Origin: Corallococcus carmarthensis
GTDB taxonomy: Bacteria; Myxococcota; Myxococcia; Myxococcales; Myxococcaceae
NCBI RefSeq assembly: GCF_003611695.1
Contig: NZ_RAWE01000050.1
Span: 1-53,145 of the forward strand
Direction of reading: 5' to 3'
Length of the DNA stretch: 53,145 nt
The position numbers and the translations under genes are program-made. The stretch's first letter is position 1. Each line of letters begins with the position of its first letter. Of the stretch, positions 25,072 through 34,378 are shown piece by piece. A model generated the notes under the pieces. That model had not been told where the DNA came from and ran no database searches. It saw only the letters and a list, made by a program, of their open reading frames with translations.

Positions 25072-25772
25072 GGGGCACCTCGCGAGGCCAGGGCTTCCCG
25101 CGCGGGGGATTCCTCCACCAGCCGCGCGTCCTTGAGCCGCAGCACCCGCCGGGCCACCGCGCTCATGCGCTCCTCGTGGGTGACGGTCAGCACCGTGAGC
25201 CCTTCCCTGTGCAGCTCCTGGAAGAGCTGGATGACCCCCGCGCCCGTGGAAGCGTCCAGGTTGCCCGTGGGCTCGTCACACAGCAGCAGCTTCGGGCCGC
25301 CGAAGAGGGCGCGGGCGATGGCCACGCGCTGGCGCTCACCGCCGGACAACCGCACCGGCGCGCGGTCCTGCTTGGAGCCCAGGCCCACGCGCTCCAGGAG
25401 CTGGCTCGCGCGCTTGCGCCCGTCCGCCGAGGCGGGGCCGAAGTGCGACGGCAGGAGCACGTTCTCCAGCGCGGACAGGTTGGGGATGAGGTGGAAGGAC
25501 TGGAAGACGAAGCCCACGTGCGTGTTGCGGAAGCGCGCCAGCTCCTGGTCGCGCAGGCCGGTGAGCTTCACGCCGCCCACCTCCACCTGCCCCTGGTAGT
25601 GCACGTCCAGGCCCCCCAACAGGTGCAGCAGCGTGGACTTGCCGCTGCCGGACGCGCCCACCACCGCGACGAAGTCCCCGGCCTCCACGTCCAGCGACAC
25701 GCCGTCGAGGACGCGCACGCGGGCCCCTTCGCCGTCCTCGTACTCCTTCACGACATCGCGCGCGTGGATCAA
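25068..25772 (-). CDS. ABC transporter ATP-binding protein, LolD/MacB type
   Basis: ATPase of 234 residues partnering the FtsX-type permease. Walker A is GASGSGKST, signature LSGGERQRVAIARAL, Walker B LLLCDEPTGNLD, and the switch histidine lies in VTHEERM, all intact. The start is taken as TTG at 25772, overlapping the upstream stop as TTGA, because the first beta strand (IHARDVVKEYEDGE) begins there and no ATG or GTG fits without cutting it. The frame is open to 25949, but that part is the shadow of the DUF3352-like gene. Confidence 0.92.
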   Translation of the reverse strand: MIHARDVVKEYEDGEGARVRVLDGVSLDVEAGDFVAVVGASGSGKSTLLHLLGGLDVHYQGQVEVGGVKLTGLRDQELARFRNTHVGFVFQSFHLIPNLSALENVLLPSHFGPASADGRKRASQLLERVGLGSKQDRAPVRLSGGERQRVAIARALFGGPKLLLCDEPTGNLDASTGAGVIQLFQELHREGLTVLTVTHEERMSAVARRVLRLKDARLVEESPAREALASRGAP

Positions 25773-27421
25773 GGCGTGGCCGGGGTCGTTGTCGTGGTGC
25801 CAGCGGGCGCGGGCGTCAGCCGCAGGGAGATTTCGGCCTGCAGCGCCTTGTCCTTGCGCGACAGGGCCAGGGTCACCGCGCGCAGGTCGTCCGTGGCGTC
25901 CAGCCAGCGCACGGTGGTGGCCTTGATGGCGAAGCCGCCAATGCCCCACGCGGCGGACGGCAGCGCCTTCACCGCGTCCGCCAGCCGGCGCAGGTCCAGG
26001 AGCACCACCAGCGCGGCGTCCTTGCCCACCGTCTTCAGGTCCTCCGACACGGGGCCCGTGCCCGCCGGCTGCGCGAGCGAGGCCAGGGTCGACTCCAGGC
26101 GCGCCCGGGGGCCCGCGAGCACCAGCTTGCCGTCCTTCGACAGCGCGAAGTGCGCGCCTTCACCCGCGCGGTACGACGTGAGGTAGGCCTTCTGGCCGCT
26201 CATGTCCGTGGGCTCCACCTTCGCGCCGAAGCCGCCCGCGAAGCCGGGCACCTTGTCCAGCGTGGCCTGCCCCTTCGCCACGTCCTTCACCTCCGCGAGC
26301 GCCACCAGGTTGACGAAGCGGAAGGGGTTGGTGCGCCGCAGGTCCAGGTCCGGCATGCCCGAGGACAGGTTGACCGTGGGCGACAGCGACAGCGACAGCA
26401 CCATGCCCGGCTTGAGGTTGTCCAACACCTCCGTCTTCACGTTGAAGCCCGCCTCCTGCACCGCGCGCGTCACCTGCGAGCCCGCCAGGTACGGCCACAC
26501 GCCGTCCAGCTGCGCGGGGTCGCCCCGGAAGCGCGCCACGAAGAAGCTGTCCTGCGGCAGCCAACCCGCGAGCGCCTCACCGCCCTTGGGCTCCAGCGCC
26601 GCGAGCGAAGTCTGCGTGTCCGGCCACGGCGCGTCCGCGCGCAGCGTCACCGCGCGCTCCTCGATGTGGCCGGTGAAGGTGATGCCCTGCACGGTGCCCG
26701 CGGGCAGCAGGCCCGAACCGCCCGGCAGCCACACGTGGAAGTCGCGGTCGCCCGAGAGCCGCTTGAGCGACGCCTCCAGCACCGGCTCCTTCGCGAGCGA
26801 CTGCTCCTCCGGCAGCGCCGCCAGCTCCGTCAGCCGCGCCACCGACGCGCCTCCGCCCAGGAGCACCAGGTCGTGCTTGAGGAAGAGCATGCCCACCATG
26901 GGCGTCGTGGAGCCCGGACGGTTGAAGGTGACGAGCCTGCCGGTGTCCACCTTCGTGTCCTTCTCCTCCGACGCGCCCAGCCGCGTGCGGGCGAAGGTGG
27001 CGAGGGTCGTCTTCAGCTTGTCCGCGTCCTTCACGCCAATGACGGACACCGCCTGCATGCCCCCGAAGAACGCCGCGCCCGCGCCGCGCTTGGGGTCGAT
27101 GCCGGCGTCCTCCAGCGCCTTCCTGCTGCGCAGGTCCACGCCCACCTGCCGCATCACCGCGGACACGTAGCGCTCCGCGGAGGGGAAGTTCTGCAGCTGC
27201 GCGACGAACGAGGCCACCTTGAGGTTCTGGAAGCGCGCGAGCTTCTCGCCCAGCGTGCCCAGGTCGTCGATGACGACGGCCGCCTGCGCGGTGCGCGGCA
27301 GGTAGCGCGACACGCCCCGGGGCGAGTCCGCGGGCCCTGCCGCCTCCTTCCCACAGCGCGAGCAGCCGGCGAACACGACCAACAGCAGGAGCAACGGGAG
27401 GGACCCAACGCGGCGGAGCAT
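25769..27421 (-). CDS. DUF3352-like lipoprotein
   Basis: Exported lipoprotein of 550 residues. The signal peptide (LPLLLLLVVFAGCSRC) has its lipid-attachment cysteine in FAGC. The mature part resembles DUF3352 proteins: it opens with SRYLPRTAQAAVVIDDL, continues with LGEKLARFQNLKV, and has two half-repeats with ALEDAGIDPKRGAG and AYLTSYRAGEGAHFAL. The ATG at 27421 begins the signal peptide; an upstream in-frame ATG at 27505 would add 28 basic residues. It is the first gene of the operon with ABC ATPase, permease and the 253-residue protein. It may serve as extracytoplasmic partner of that transporter (inference). Confidence 0.75.
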   Translation of the reverse strand: MLRRVGSLPLLLLLVVFAGCSRCGKEAAGPADSPRGVSRYLPRTAQAAVVIDDLGTLGEKLARFQNLKVASFVAQLQNFPSAERYVSAVMRQVGVDLRSRKALEDAGIDPKRGAGAAFFGGMQAVSVIGVKDADKLKTTLATFARTRLGASEEKDTKVDTGRLVTFNRPGSTTPMVGMLFLKHDLVLLGGGASVARLTELAALPEEQSLAKEPVLEASLKRLSGDRDFHVWLPGGSGLLPAGTVQGITFTGHIEERAVTLRADAPWPDTQTSLAALEPKGGEALAGWLPQDSFFVARFRGDPAQLDGVWPYLAGSQVTRAVQEAGFNVKTEVLDNLKPGMVLSLSLSPTVNLSSGMPDLDLRRTNPFRFVNLVALAEVKDVAKGQATLDKVPGFAGGFGAKVEPTDMSGQKAYLTSYRAGEGAHFALSKDGKLVLAGPRARLESTLASLAQPAGTGPVSEDLKTVGKDAALVVLLDLRRLADAVKALPSAAWGIGGFAIKATTVRWLDATDDLRAVTLALSRKDKALQAEISLRLTPAPAGTTTTTPATP

Positions 27422-27575
27422 GGGCGTCAGGACAGGATGCCTGCGGCGGAGAGTCAATCTATTCGTGTGGCGTTCCAAGCCCCCGCCACGGCTGCAAGGT
27501 GCCACGGTGAACAGGTGCCCGCCGGAGCGGCTCGCATCGCCCCCAGGCGGCCCGCCGTCCGGGCCCGTGCCCGCC

Positions 27576-28382
27576 CTACCGCACGCGGGTGCCGCCGTGC
27601 GGCAGCGGCGCGGACGTCTCCTCGGTGAAGTCGAGGAAGCGCTCCATCTGGCGCACCGTCTCGTCCGTGGCCTCCGTCTCCGCGGAGAGCACGTCGAGCT
27701 GCCGGTTGACGCTCTCCGGGTCGCGGATGGCGATGGACTGCTCGTGCGTCAGCCGCATCAGGTCCTCGATGCCGGCCAGCTGGTGGCTCACCACCTCGCG
27801 GCTCTCGCCCGCCTGCTCGAAGCGCATCAGGCGCTTGCGCTGAATCTCCACGCGCTTGCCCTTCACGTCCTTGAGGCGCGGGTTGGACTCCCCGGCGACC
27901 TCCGCCTCCAGCGCCGCGACCTCGGACGTCAGGTGCTCCCGGTCGGAGCCGCTCAGGTACGTGCGGTACTGGTTGAGCGCGGAGATGAGCCGCAGGAAGG
28001 ACGTGAGCAGCGCGTCCAGCTTGGGCTCGCTGTCCGCCGCCAGCACGCGCCCGCCGGGCAGCTTGCGGTAGTTGGCGAGGATCTTCTCCTTCAGCCCCAC
28101 CAGCTGCTGGTAGTGGTCGCGCTGCGACGGCGCCAGGTCCGCGAGCAGCGAGTCCACCGCCGCGCGCGCGGCCTCCGGGTTGTCCGGCTGCTGGGAGCGC
28201 ACGACCCGCTGGAAGCGCTTCATGGACGACAGGACGGCCAGGTAGACGCCCTCCACGCCCAGCGCCACCATCATGGGCAGGGGCTCCTGCGTCACGGCGC
28301 TGGACATGGCCGCCGTCGTCAGCCCCACCAGGTTGGCCGGCAGGAGGAACGCGGCCTTGATGTAGTTCGGTGTCTTCGCCAC
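27576..28382 (-). CDS. membrane-anchored coiled-coil protein
   Basis: 268 residues, family not recognised. Two hydrophobic segments in the first ~60 residues ([20 protein letters not shown] and [20 protein letters not shown]) are followed by ~200 residues of charged helix with heptad character ([36 protein letters not shown]). It is the third gene of a unit that begins with PspA and a substrate-binding-like protein, with small gaps (33 and 41 nt). A role in envelope stress together with PspA is inferred from this order only. Confidence 0.7.
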   Translation of the reverse strand: MAKTPNYIKAAFLLPANLVGLTTAAMSSAVTQEPLPMMVALGVEGVYLAVLSSMKRFQRVVRSQQPDNPEAARAAVDSLLADLAPSQRDHYQQLVGLKEKILANYRKLPGGRVLAADSEPKLDALLTSFLRLISALNQYRTYLSGSDREHLTSEVAALEAEVAGESNPRLKDVKGKRVEIQRKRLMRFEQAGESREVVSHQLAGIEDLMRLTHEQSIAIRDPESVNRQLDVLSAETEATDETVRQMERFLDFTEETSAPLPHGGTRVR

Positions 28383-28423
28383 GTCCGACTCCCCTTCCCT
28401 CTCGGGCCCTTCACTCGAGCCCG

Positions 28424-29611
28424 TCAGGGCCCCCGCGCCTCGGAGACGTATTTCAGCGCGCCCAGGTCCCGCGTGTCCTCCGCCGGAGGGGGCGCCGTCC
28501 CGCGCTTGAGCTTCTGGAAGAGCGCCGCGGCGCTCTGGAAGAGCTCGTCATAGGTAACCGGCGCCTCGCCGGAAAGTCCGAAGAAGGCCCGATTGTCCGC
28601 CAGCGTCGCCGGCGGCGCGCTGCGGATGGCCTCCGTGGGGTCGCCCAGGTAGGGCGCCACCTCTCCCAACAGCCGCGCCCCGGCCGCCGGGTCCTTCAGC
28701 ACGCCCTGCCCCGCGTCCAACAGCCCCCGGAGCACCCGCCGCACCGCGTCCGGGTAGCGCGCCGCGAAGTCGCCCCGGGCCACCAGCACCGTGGCCAGCA
28801 GGTGCGGGGCGTCCGCCGTGGTGGCCAGCACCTTGCCGCCCCGGTCGCGCGCCGCCAGCTCCACGTCGCCCCACAGCCCCACCACCACGTCCGCCCGCCC
28901 CTCCCGGAGCGCCCGGCCCGCGTCCAGCGTGGACGGCAGGTCCACCCACCGCACGTCGGAGGTGCGAAGCCCCGCGCGCGCCAGCACCCACAGGGCGAAG
29001 TAGTGCGACGAGCCGCCCGGATACACGCCCACCCGCTTGCCGCGCAGGCTGGCCAGGTCCGGCACGCCCACCGCCGCCATGGCCTCCTGGCCCCGGCTTC
29101 TCCCCACGAGCAGCACCGTGCGAGGCGCCGCGTCCCGCAGGGTGGGCGCCCACGACGCGAGCCGGTCCACCGACAGCGCCGCCATGTCCACGCCGCCGTT
29201 CTCCGCGCCCACGGACAGGGCCTGCTTCAGCTCCTCCTCGCGCGCGAAGAGCACCGCGCGGGCGTCCAGGGCGTAGGCCGACTTGAGCAGCCCCTGCGCG
29301 GCGCCCGGGGGCGTGGCGGGGTTGTCCAGCGTGGTGGAGCCGCCAGTGGCGACGAGCAGCGCGGAAGCCGAACCACGCGGGGTGAAGCCGATGAGCACGG
29401 GCCTGAGCGGCACCGACGCCACGTCCGCCACCGGGGCCGCGACGCCCGCCGGGAAGTCGCCCGGGGACAGCCGCACCGCCTCACGGGTGGAGGGGAAGAA
29501 ACGCGCCTGCAGGCGGTCGAGGTAACCCGCCCGCGAGGCGAAGACGTACCCCGCGCCCAGGACACAGAGCGCGAGGAAGAGAAAGAGGCCGGGTCCGCGG
29601 TGCAGCTTCAT
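28424..29611 (-). CDS. ABC-type substrate-binding-like protein
   Basis: 395 residues, membrane-anchored by an N-terminal helix ([21 protein letters not shown]). The body resembles the NMT1/TauA periplasmic-binding fold: [19 protein letters not shown] is the typical second-lobe entry, and [11 protein letters not shown] with [18 protein letters not shown] follow the family pattern. No permease or ATPase is adjacent, so it may not serve transport. It sits between PspA (33 nt upstream) and the coiled-coil membrane protein (41 nt downstream), suggesting it senses a ligand or envelope state. Confidence is good for the fold and low for the role. Confidence 0.75.
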   Translation of the reverse strand: MKLHRGPGLFLFLALCVLGAGYVFASRAGYLDRLQARFFPSTREAVRLSPGDFPAGVAAPVADVASVPLRPVLIGFTPRGSASALLVATGGSTTLDNPATPPGAAQGLLKSAYALDARAVLFAREEELKQALSVGAENGGVDMAALSVDRLASWAPTLRDAAPRTVLLVGRSRGQEAMAAVGVPDLASLRGKRVGVYPGGSSHYFALWVLARAGLRTSDVRWVDLPSTLDAGRALREGRADVVVGLWGDVELAARDRGGKVLATTADAPHLLATVLVARGDFAARYPDAVRRVLRGLLDAGQGVLKDPAAGARLLGEVAPYLGDPTEAIRSAPPATLADNRAFFGLSGEAPVTYDELFQSAAALFQKLKRGTAPPPAEDTRDLGALKYVSEARGP

Positions 29612-29644
29612 CCGTGTGCGCCGGCCCCTTTCATGGGGGGAGAC

Positions 29645-30382
29645 CTACTTGATCTCCACCTTCTTGCCGATGGTCTTTTCCGGACCGGCGCCCACGTCCG
29701 ACACCGGCGCGGGGCTGTCCAGCAGGCCCATCTCCATCTTGAACTGCTTCACCAGCTCGTCGCCCTGGATCTTCTCCGCCTCTTCCTCGATGGCCGCGGC
29801 CTGGTGGTCCACCGACTCCAGCGCCATCTGCATGCGCGCCTCGTTGATGGCCGTCTTCTCCTGGACCTTGCGGAGCATCTCGTCGTGCGTGGAGTCCACG
29901 CCCGCGACGGTGAAGGACTCCATCGTGTCGGCGACCTTCGCCTGCCACTTGGCGCGCCGCGCGTCCCGGACGGCGTTCATCGCCTCCTGGGTCTTGCGGT
30001 CCTTCTCGCGCATGAACGCCTTCTTGACGTTCAGGGCCTTTTCATAGGCCTGCTTGGCGATATCCAGCTGCTGCTGGTTGCGCGCGAGGGCTTCCTTCTC
30101 CCCCTGGAGCTTGGTCGCGTAGGTGCCGGCCAGGTCGTCACGGCCCGCCTGGATGGCGGCCTTGACCTTGGCGGTCAGCTCCCGCACGTCCTGCTGGTAC
30201 TTCATGTTCTCCTTCTCGAGCAGCGTCACATTCGCCCGGACCATGGCGATGGACTCATTCATCTTGGGGACCTGATCGTTCAGGTCACGGATGTTCTGCT
30301 CGAGAATCAACTCCGGATCCTCGATGGAGGAGACGAAGAAGCCCGCGAAGCTCCGCATCGCTCTCTTGAATCGCTGCCACAT
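29645..30382 (-). CDS. pspA: PspA/IM30 family protein
   Basis: Phage-shock/ESCRT-III-like membrane-stabilising protein, 245 residues. The start is amphipathic ([17 protein letters not shown]) followed by [17 protein letters not shown], the conserved beginning of PspA (x-EDPE-x-x-L). The rest is long alpha-helix with typical breaks ([34 protein letters not shown]). The ATG at 30382 is chosen because homologues start at this amphipathic helix; a GTG at 30394 would overlap the GGAGG ribosome site. It is the first gene of a three-gene unit. No PspF or PspB/C partners are in view. Confidence 0.88.
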   Translation of the reverse strand: MWQRFKRAMRSFAGFFVSSIEDPELILEQNIRDLNDQVPKMNESIAMVRANVTLLEKENMKYQQDVRELTAKVKAAIQAGRDDLAGTYATKLQGEKEALARNQQQLDIAKQAYEKALNVKKAFMREKDRKTQEAMNAVRDARRAKWQAKVADTMESFTVAGVDSTHDEMLRKVQEKTAINEARMQMALESVDHQAAAIEEEAEKIQGDELVKQFKMEMGLLDSPAPVSDVGAGPEKTIGKKVEIK

Positions 30383-30662
30383 GTCGGCTCTCACCTCCGC
30401 CTGTGCCTAATCCCAGCCACCTTACACGAACTCCGACGCCCACAAGCATCCGGCCGCAAGGCGCGTGTCACCGTGACTACGCCCGCCCGGGACGGATGAT
30501 TGCCCCCGGAAACCCGCCGCCCGCCAGCCCGGCCGGGTCCAGGGCCACCAGACAGCCCCCATTGGCCACTCCCTGTCCTTAGGGGTCCACCCGGGGTCGC
30601 GAAAGACGACGCGGCCATGAACTTGCCGGGCGGGGTGGAAGCGGGGAAAACGAGAGTGTCGC
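30383..30662. promoter_or_regulatory. divergent promoter region, pspA / histidine kinase
   Basis: A 280-nt gap between the divergent pspA operon and the histidine kinase gene. It must hold both promoters. No open frame with coding character and no convincing promoter pair was found. The pspA ribosome site GGAGG lies at 30394-30398. Confidence 0.5.
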
Positions 30663-32066
30663 ATGGACCCGACTCCTCCCGTCGCTTTCGAGAATGAGCT
30701 TGCGCGGGTGGTGGCCGCCCAGCGGAGGCGCGTTCTGGGCGCCGGGGCAGCGGTGCGGCTGGTGGGCACGGCCGTGTTCTTCGCCGCCAGCCTGGGGCTG
30801 TGGCTGACGGGCGCCCGGGACTGGGCCCACTACCCACCCGTGCTGCTCTGCTACGGCGGCGTGGTGGCGCTGCTGTTCGCGCTGCGCTTCAAGCCGCTGA
30901 CGAAGCAGCTGGGCGTCGTGCAGTCCCTGGTGGACGTGGGGCTGGTGTTCGGCCTCCAGCAGCTGGCCCTGCCGGTGTCGCCCTTCCCGGCGGGCGTGGC
31001 GGGCTTCAGCCTGGGGCTGTTCGCGCTGGTGGTGGCGCTCTCCGGCCTGGAGCTGATGCCCTGGCTCGTCTATGGCACGGCGGGCCTGGCGTCGTTGAGC
31101 CAGGCGGTGCTCATGCACCAGGCGGGCGTGGGCCCGGGCGCCATGGGCGTGGCAGCGGTGACGCTGGTGCTGGTGGCGGCGGTGAGCCACTACGGCACCG
31201 GGCGGCTGCGGCAGCTGGCCATGGACCTGTCGCACGCGGAGGTGTCCCGGCAGCTGGAGGCCCGCCGCACCACCGAGGTGGAGGACGCCCACCGCACCAT
31301 CGAGCGCATGCTGTCGGAGGCCCACGCGCGCAACGCCCAGCTGGAGGCGCTCCAGGCCCACCAGGAGCAGCTGATGCAGTTCCTGGTGCACGACCTGCGC
31401 TCGCCGCTGTCCGCCGTGACGCTGTCCCTGTCGTGGATGGAGCAGGAGCTGCCCATCGGCACGCCGCTGGTGGAGTCCGTGCGCACGGGCCTGGCCGTCA
31501 CGGCGCGCCTGGACCGGATGATCTCCGACCTCCTGGACGTGCCCCGGCTGGAGCAGGGCCGGCTGTCCCCTCGCAAGCAGCCCTTCCCGGTGGCGCCGCT
31601 GTTCGACGAGGTGCGCCGCTCGCTGGATGGCGCGGCCCGGCTGCGCAAGATCAAGCTGGAGCTGGCGTGCCCGCCGGGATTCCAGCTGGTGGGCGACGCG
31701 GGCCTGCTCATCCGCGTGGTGGAGAACCTGGCCACCAACGCGCTCCGCTACGCGCCGTCCGGCGGCCGGGTGCGCCTGGAGGCAGGCGAGACGGAAGGCC
31801 AGCAGTGGCTGGCGGTGCGCAACGACGGCATCGCCATCCCGCCCGAGGCGCGCGAGGCCCTCTTCGACAAGTACGTGCAGGGCAGCCGCGAGAAGGAGGG
31901 CCGCCGGGGCTACGGCCTGGGGCTGTACTTCTCCCGGCTGGCGGCGGAAGCCCACGGCGGGAAGCTGACGGTGGAGGACGCGGAGGGTTGGGCCACGTCC
32001 TTCGTGCTGCGCCTGCCCCGCGCGCAACCGTCGCAGGGCCCGGCGGCCGTCCATCAGCGCTTCTAG
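30663..32066 (+). CDS. membrane sensor histidine kinase
   Basis: 467 residues. The N-terminal half carries five or six membrane helices (about residues 25-170) with little periplasmic loop, so it probably senses within the membrane. A coiled linker (HAEVSRQLEARRTTEVEDA) leads to the dimerisation domain with phospho-acceptor histidine in FLVHDLRSPLSAV. The ATPase domain has N-box ENLATNALRYA and G2 box RRGYGLGLYFS; the G1 region reads NDGIAIPPE, slightly divergent. No response regulator is adjacent (an orphan, common in myxobacteria). The stop TAG overlaps the stop of the convergent amidohydrolase gene. Confidence 0.93.
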   Translation: MDPTPPVAFENELARVVAAQRRRVLGAGAAVRLVGTAVFFAASLGLWLTGARDWAHYPPVLLCYGGVVALLFALRFKPLTKQLGVVQSLVDVGLVFGLQQLALPVSPFPAGVAGFSLGLFALVVALSGLELMPWLVYGTAGLASLSQAVLMHQAGVGPGAMGVAAVTLVLVAAVSHYGTGRLRQLAMDLSHAEVSRQLEARRTTEVEDAHRTIERMLSEAHARNAQLEALQAHQEQLMQFLVHDLRSPLSAVTLSLSWMEQELPIGTPLVESVRTGLAVTARLDRMISDLLDVPRLEQGRLSPRKQPFPVAPLFDEVRRSLDGAARLRKIKLELACPPGFQLVGDAGLLIRVVENLATNALRYAPSGGRVRLEAGETEGQQWLAVRNDGIAIPPEAREALFDKYVQGSREKEGRRGYGLGLYFSRLAAEAHGGKLTVEDAEGWATSFVLRLPRAQPSQGPAAVHQRF

Positions 32067-33400
32067 GAGGCCTTCAGCTTCGCGCGGGCGAAGAGCTTCG
32101 TGGCCTGCGTGCGGGCGTTGGCCAGCACCGCGTTCGCGTCCATCGTGGTCAGCTCGCCCTCGCGCAGCACCAGCTTGCCGTCGATGAGCACGTGCGACAC
32201 GTCCGTGGAGCGCGCCGAGTACACCAGCGGCCCGGTCACGTCCTCCGGCAGCGGGCAGAAGTGGAAGCCGCGCGTGTCCACCACCGTGAGGTCCGCGCGC
32301 TTGCCGACCTCCACCGAGCCGATTTCGTCCTCCAGGCCCAGGGCGCGCGCGCCGTGCAGCGTGGCCATCTCCAGCACGTGCATGGGCGTCATCGCTACCG
32401 GGCCCACGCGCGGGTTGTGCAGCACGGACGCGAGCCGCATCTCGTGGAACAAATCCAGCGTGTTGTTGCACGGGGCGCCGTCCGCCCCCAGCGCCACGGG
32501 GATGCCGTCCTGGAGCAGCTCCGGCACGCGCGCGTAACCCGACGCGAGCTTCAGGTTGGAGCCCGGGCAGTGGCACACCACCGTGCCGGACTCGCGCAGC
32601 AGCTGCTGCTCCGTGCCCTCCACCCAGACGCAGTGGGCCAGCGTGACGTGGCTGCCGGTGAGCCCCAGGCCGTGGAAGAAGGCGATGTTGTCCTGGCCCG
32701 TCGCCTTCCGGACCACGTCCGTCTCCGTGCGGTTCTCGCTGGCGTGCGAGTGGATCCGCACGCCCTTCTCACGCGACAGCCGGCCCACTTCCCGCAGCAG
32801 CTCCGGCGTGCAGGACAGGGCGAAGCGCGGCGCGAACGCGTAGCGCAGGCGGTTGTCGTGGGTGCCGTGCCAGCGCTCCATCAGCGCCAGGCTCTCCGAC
32901 AGCGAGTCCGCCGTCGTCTCGCGCAGGCCCCGGGGGACCTCGTCGCCGGAGTCCATCATCGCCTTGCCACCGACGAGCCGGTAGCCGCTGTCACGCGCAG
33001 ACTCGAAGACGGCGTCGTAGTGGTGCACGGTGCCCATGTCGAGCGCCGCCGTGGAGCCGGAGCGGATGAGCTCCGCGAAGGTGAGGTCCGCGCTGGCGCG
33101 CAGGGACGCCGCGTCGTGCGCCGCCTCCATGGGCCAGATGCGCTCGCGCAGCCAGTCCAGCAGCTCCCGCTTGTCCGCGTGGCCACGGAACAGCGTCTGG
33201 CAGGCGTGCAGGTGGCCGTGGATGAGGCCGGGCATCACCACCTGCCCGGCGAGGTCCAGGACGCGGCAGGCGCCCTTCACCTTCAGGCCCCGGCCCACCT
33301 TCGCGATGCGCCCGTCCTGCACGAGCACGTCCGCGCGCGGCAGCACCTCGCGGTCGCGGTTCATGGTGACGACGGTGGCGCCAGTGAGAAGCAAGTCCAC
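32063..33400 (-). CDS. amidohydrolase, adenosine/SAH deaminase-like
   Basis: 445-residue metal-dependent hydrolase of the MtaD/SsnA-type subgroup of amidohydrolases (S-adenosylhomocysteine, 5'-methylthioadenosine, 5'-deoxyadenosine or related deaminases). Metal ligands are visible: the H-x-H pair in PGLIHGHLHACQTL, a histidine in IHSHASENRTE, another in TLAHCVWVE and the aspartate in GADGAPCNN. Start GTG at 33400. It lies 12 nt downstream of cytidine deaminase, so the pair forms a purine/pyrimidine nucleoside deamination unit. The precise substrate cannot be assigned; guanine or chlorohydrolase activity is the main alternative. Confidence 0.85.
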   Translation of the reverse strand: MDLLLTGATVVTMNRDREVLPRADVLVQDGRIAKVGRGLKVKGACRVLDLAGQVVMPGLIHGHLHACQTLFRGHADKRELLDWLRERIWPMEAAHDAASLRASADLTFAELIRSGSTAALDMGTVHHYDAVFESARDSGYRLVGGKAMMDSGDEVPRGLRETTADSLSESLALMERWHGTHDNRLRYAFAPRFALSCTPELLREVGRLSREKGVRIHSHASENRTETDVVRKATGQDNIAFFHGLGLTGSHVTLAHCVWVEGTEQQLLRESGTVVCHCPGSNLKLASGYARVPELLQDGIPVALGADGAPCNNTLDLFHEMRLASVLHNPRVGPVAMTPMHVLEMATLHGARALGLEDEIGSVEVGKRADLTVVDTRGFHFCPLPEDVTGPLVYSARSTDVSHVLIDGKLVLREGELTTMDANAVLANARTQATKLFARAKLKAS

Positions 33401-33412
33401 GTGGGGAGGGTC

Positions 33413-33817
33413 CTAGAGGAAGGAACGGGTGAAGGCGTGGGGCAGCAACTCGCTGAGCGAGTAGCGCGCCTCCTGCCCGTTGAGGGTGCGGCTTCGCACC
33501 GGAATGTCAGGCCCGGCGAACTCGGCCATCACCTGGCGGCACATGCCGCACGGGGGACAGGGCTCCGGGGTGTCCACGACGACGGCCACGGCCACCGGCT
33601 TCTCGCGGCCCTGGGCCACGCCCACGGCGAACGCGTTGCGCTCCGCGCAGACGGTGAGGCCGTAGGTGGCGTTCTCCACGTTGCAGCCGGCCACGACGGA
33701 GCCGTCCGCGTACAGCACGGCGGCCCCCACGGGGAACTTCGAGTACGGCACGTGCGCGCGCTGACGCACCCGCAGGGCCTCCTCGAACAGCCGCTCCCAG
33801 GGAATCTCCTCCGCCAT
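33413..33817 (-). CDS. cdd: cytidine deaminase
   Basis: Homotetrameric-type cytidine deaminase of 134 residues, converting (deoxy)cytidine to (deoxy)uridine. The zinc and proton-shuttle motif CAERNAF and the second motif PCPPCGMCRQ are both intact, with NVENATYG preceding the first. The ATG at 33817 is preceded by GGAGG at 33827-33823. The amidohydrolase follows after 12 nt. Uridine or deoxyuridine made here would feed the phosphorylase encoded 1.7 kb upstream on the same strand. Confidence 0.95.
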   Translation of the reverse strand: MAEEIPWERLFEEALRVRQRAHVPYSKFPVGAAVLYADGSVVAGCNVENATYGLTVCAERNAFAVGVAQGREKPVAVAVVVDTPEPCPPCGMCRQVMAEFAGPDIPVRSRTLNGQEARYSLSELLPHAFTRSFL

Positions 33818-33889
33818 GCCGCCCTCCTTCGCGGGACGCCGTCCACCGGCGCCCGTCCAACCGACAAACGCCCTGGCGGGCGCCCGGGG

Positions 33890-34243
33890 TTATTCCTTGC
33901 TCTGGTCGTCCAGGTGCCGGGCGATGGCGAGCTCCAGCTCCACCGGCAGCTCCACGAAGCGCACGCGCACCACCGGGCCCGTCATGCCGGCCTTGGGGGG
34001 CAGCACCTCGCCGCGCACCTGCACCTCTTCCAGGGACGGGGGCAGCGCGAAGCGCACCTCCACGCTCTGGCCCGGGTCCAGCGCCTCTCCCACCCATCCC
34101 ACACCGCCCAGGGACAGGTCCCCCGCGCGGTCCAGGAAGCCTTCCGCCCCCTCCCGCCGGACCTTCAGACGCATGGGGACGCGGGGCGAGTCGCGCCGGT
34201 CCTCCCCCGTCCTGCTGTCCTGGTTCTCATTCTGCTCGGACAT
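33890..34243 (-). CDS. PilZ domain protein
   Basis: 117-residue single-domain protein. The c-di-GMP-binding motif is readable: RRDSPRVPMRLKVR holds the R-x-x-x-R type element and DLSLGGVGW the (D/N)-x-S-x-x-G element. It should be a cytosolic c-di-GMP receptor, in myxobacteria often linked to motility or development. It lies 72 nt upstream of cdd on the same strand; a functional link to nucleoside use is not evident. In the first element the arginines sit a little closer than in canonical PilZ, so binding is likely but not certain. Confidence 0.82.
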   Translation of the reverse strand: MSEQNENQDSRTGEDRRDSPRVPMRLKVRREGAEGFLDRAGDLSLGGVGWVGEALDPGQSVEVRFALPPSLEEVQVRGEVLPPKAGMTGPVVRVRFVELPVELELAIARHLDDQSKE

Positions 34244-34378
34244 CGCCGTCGTCTCCCTGCCGCTGCCGATCTCGTATCCGACCCGGGTCGCGTTCCACCA
34301 CCGCCCCGGGTCCGGGCTGGCGGCATCATACGCGGGCCCGTCCGATCCGTTGCCCCTGAAAATGCATCCGACGGCGCC

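Noticed and set aside
27422-27575. Promoter-like TTGACT upstream of the DUF3352-like lipoprotein gene
   Set aside because: The only -10 candidates at proper spacing match poorly; not enough to call.
30404-30419. Sigma-54-like element TGGC-N10-GC before pspA
   Set aside because: The GG-N10-GC spacing fits, but the -12 part lacks TTGC, and the predicted start would fall inside the ribosome-binding site.
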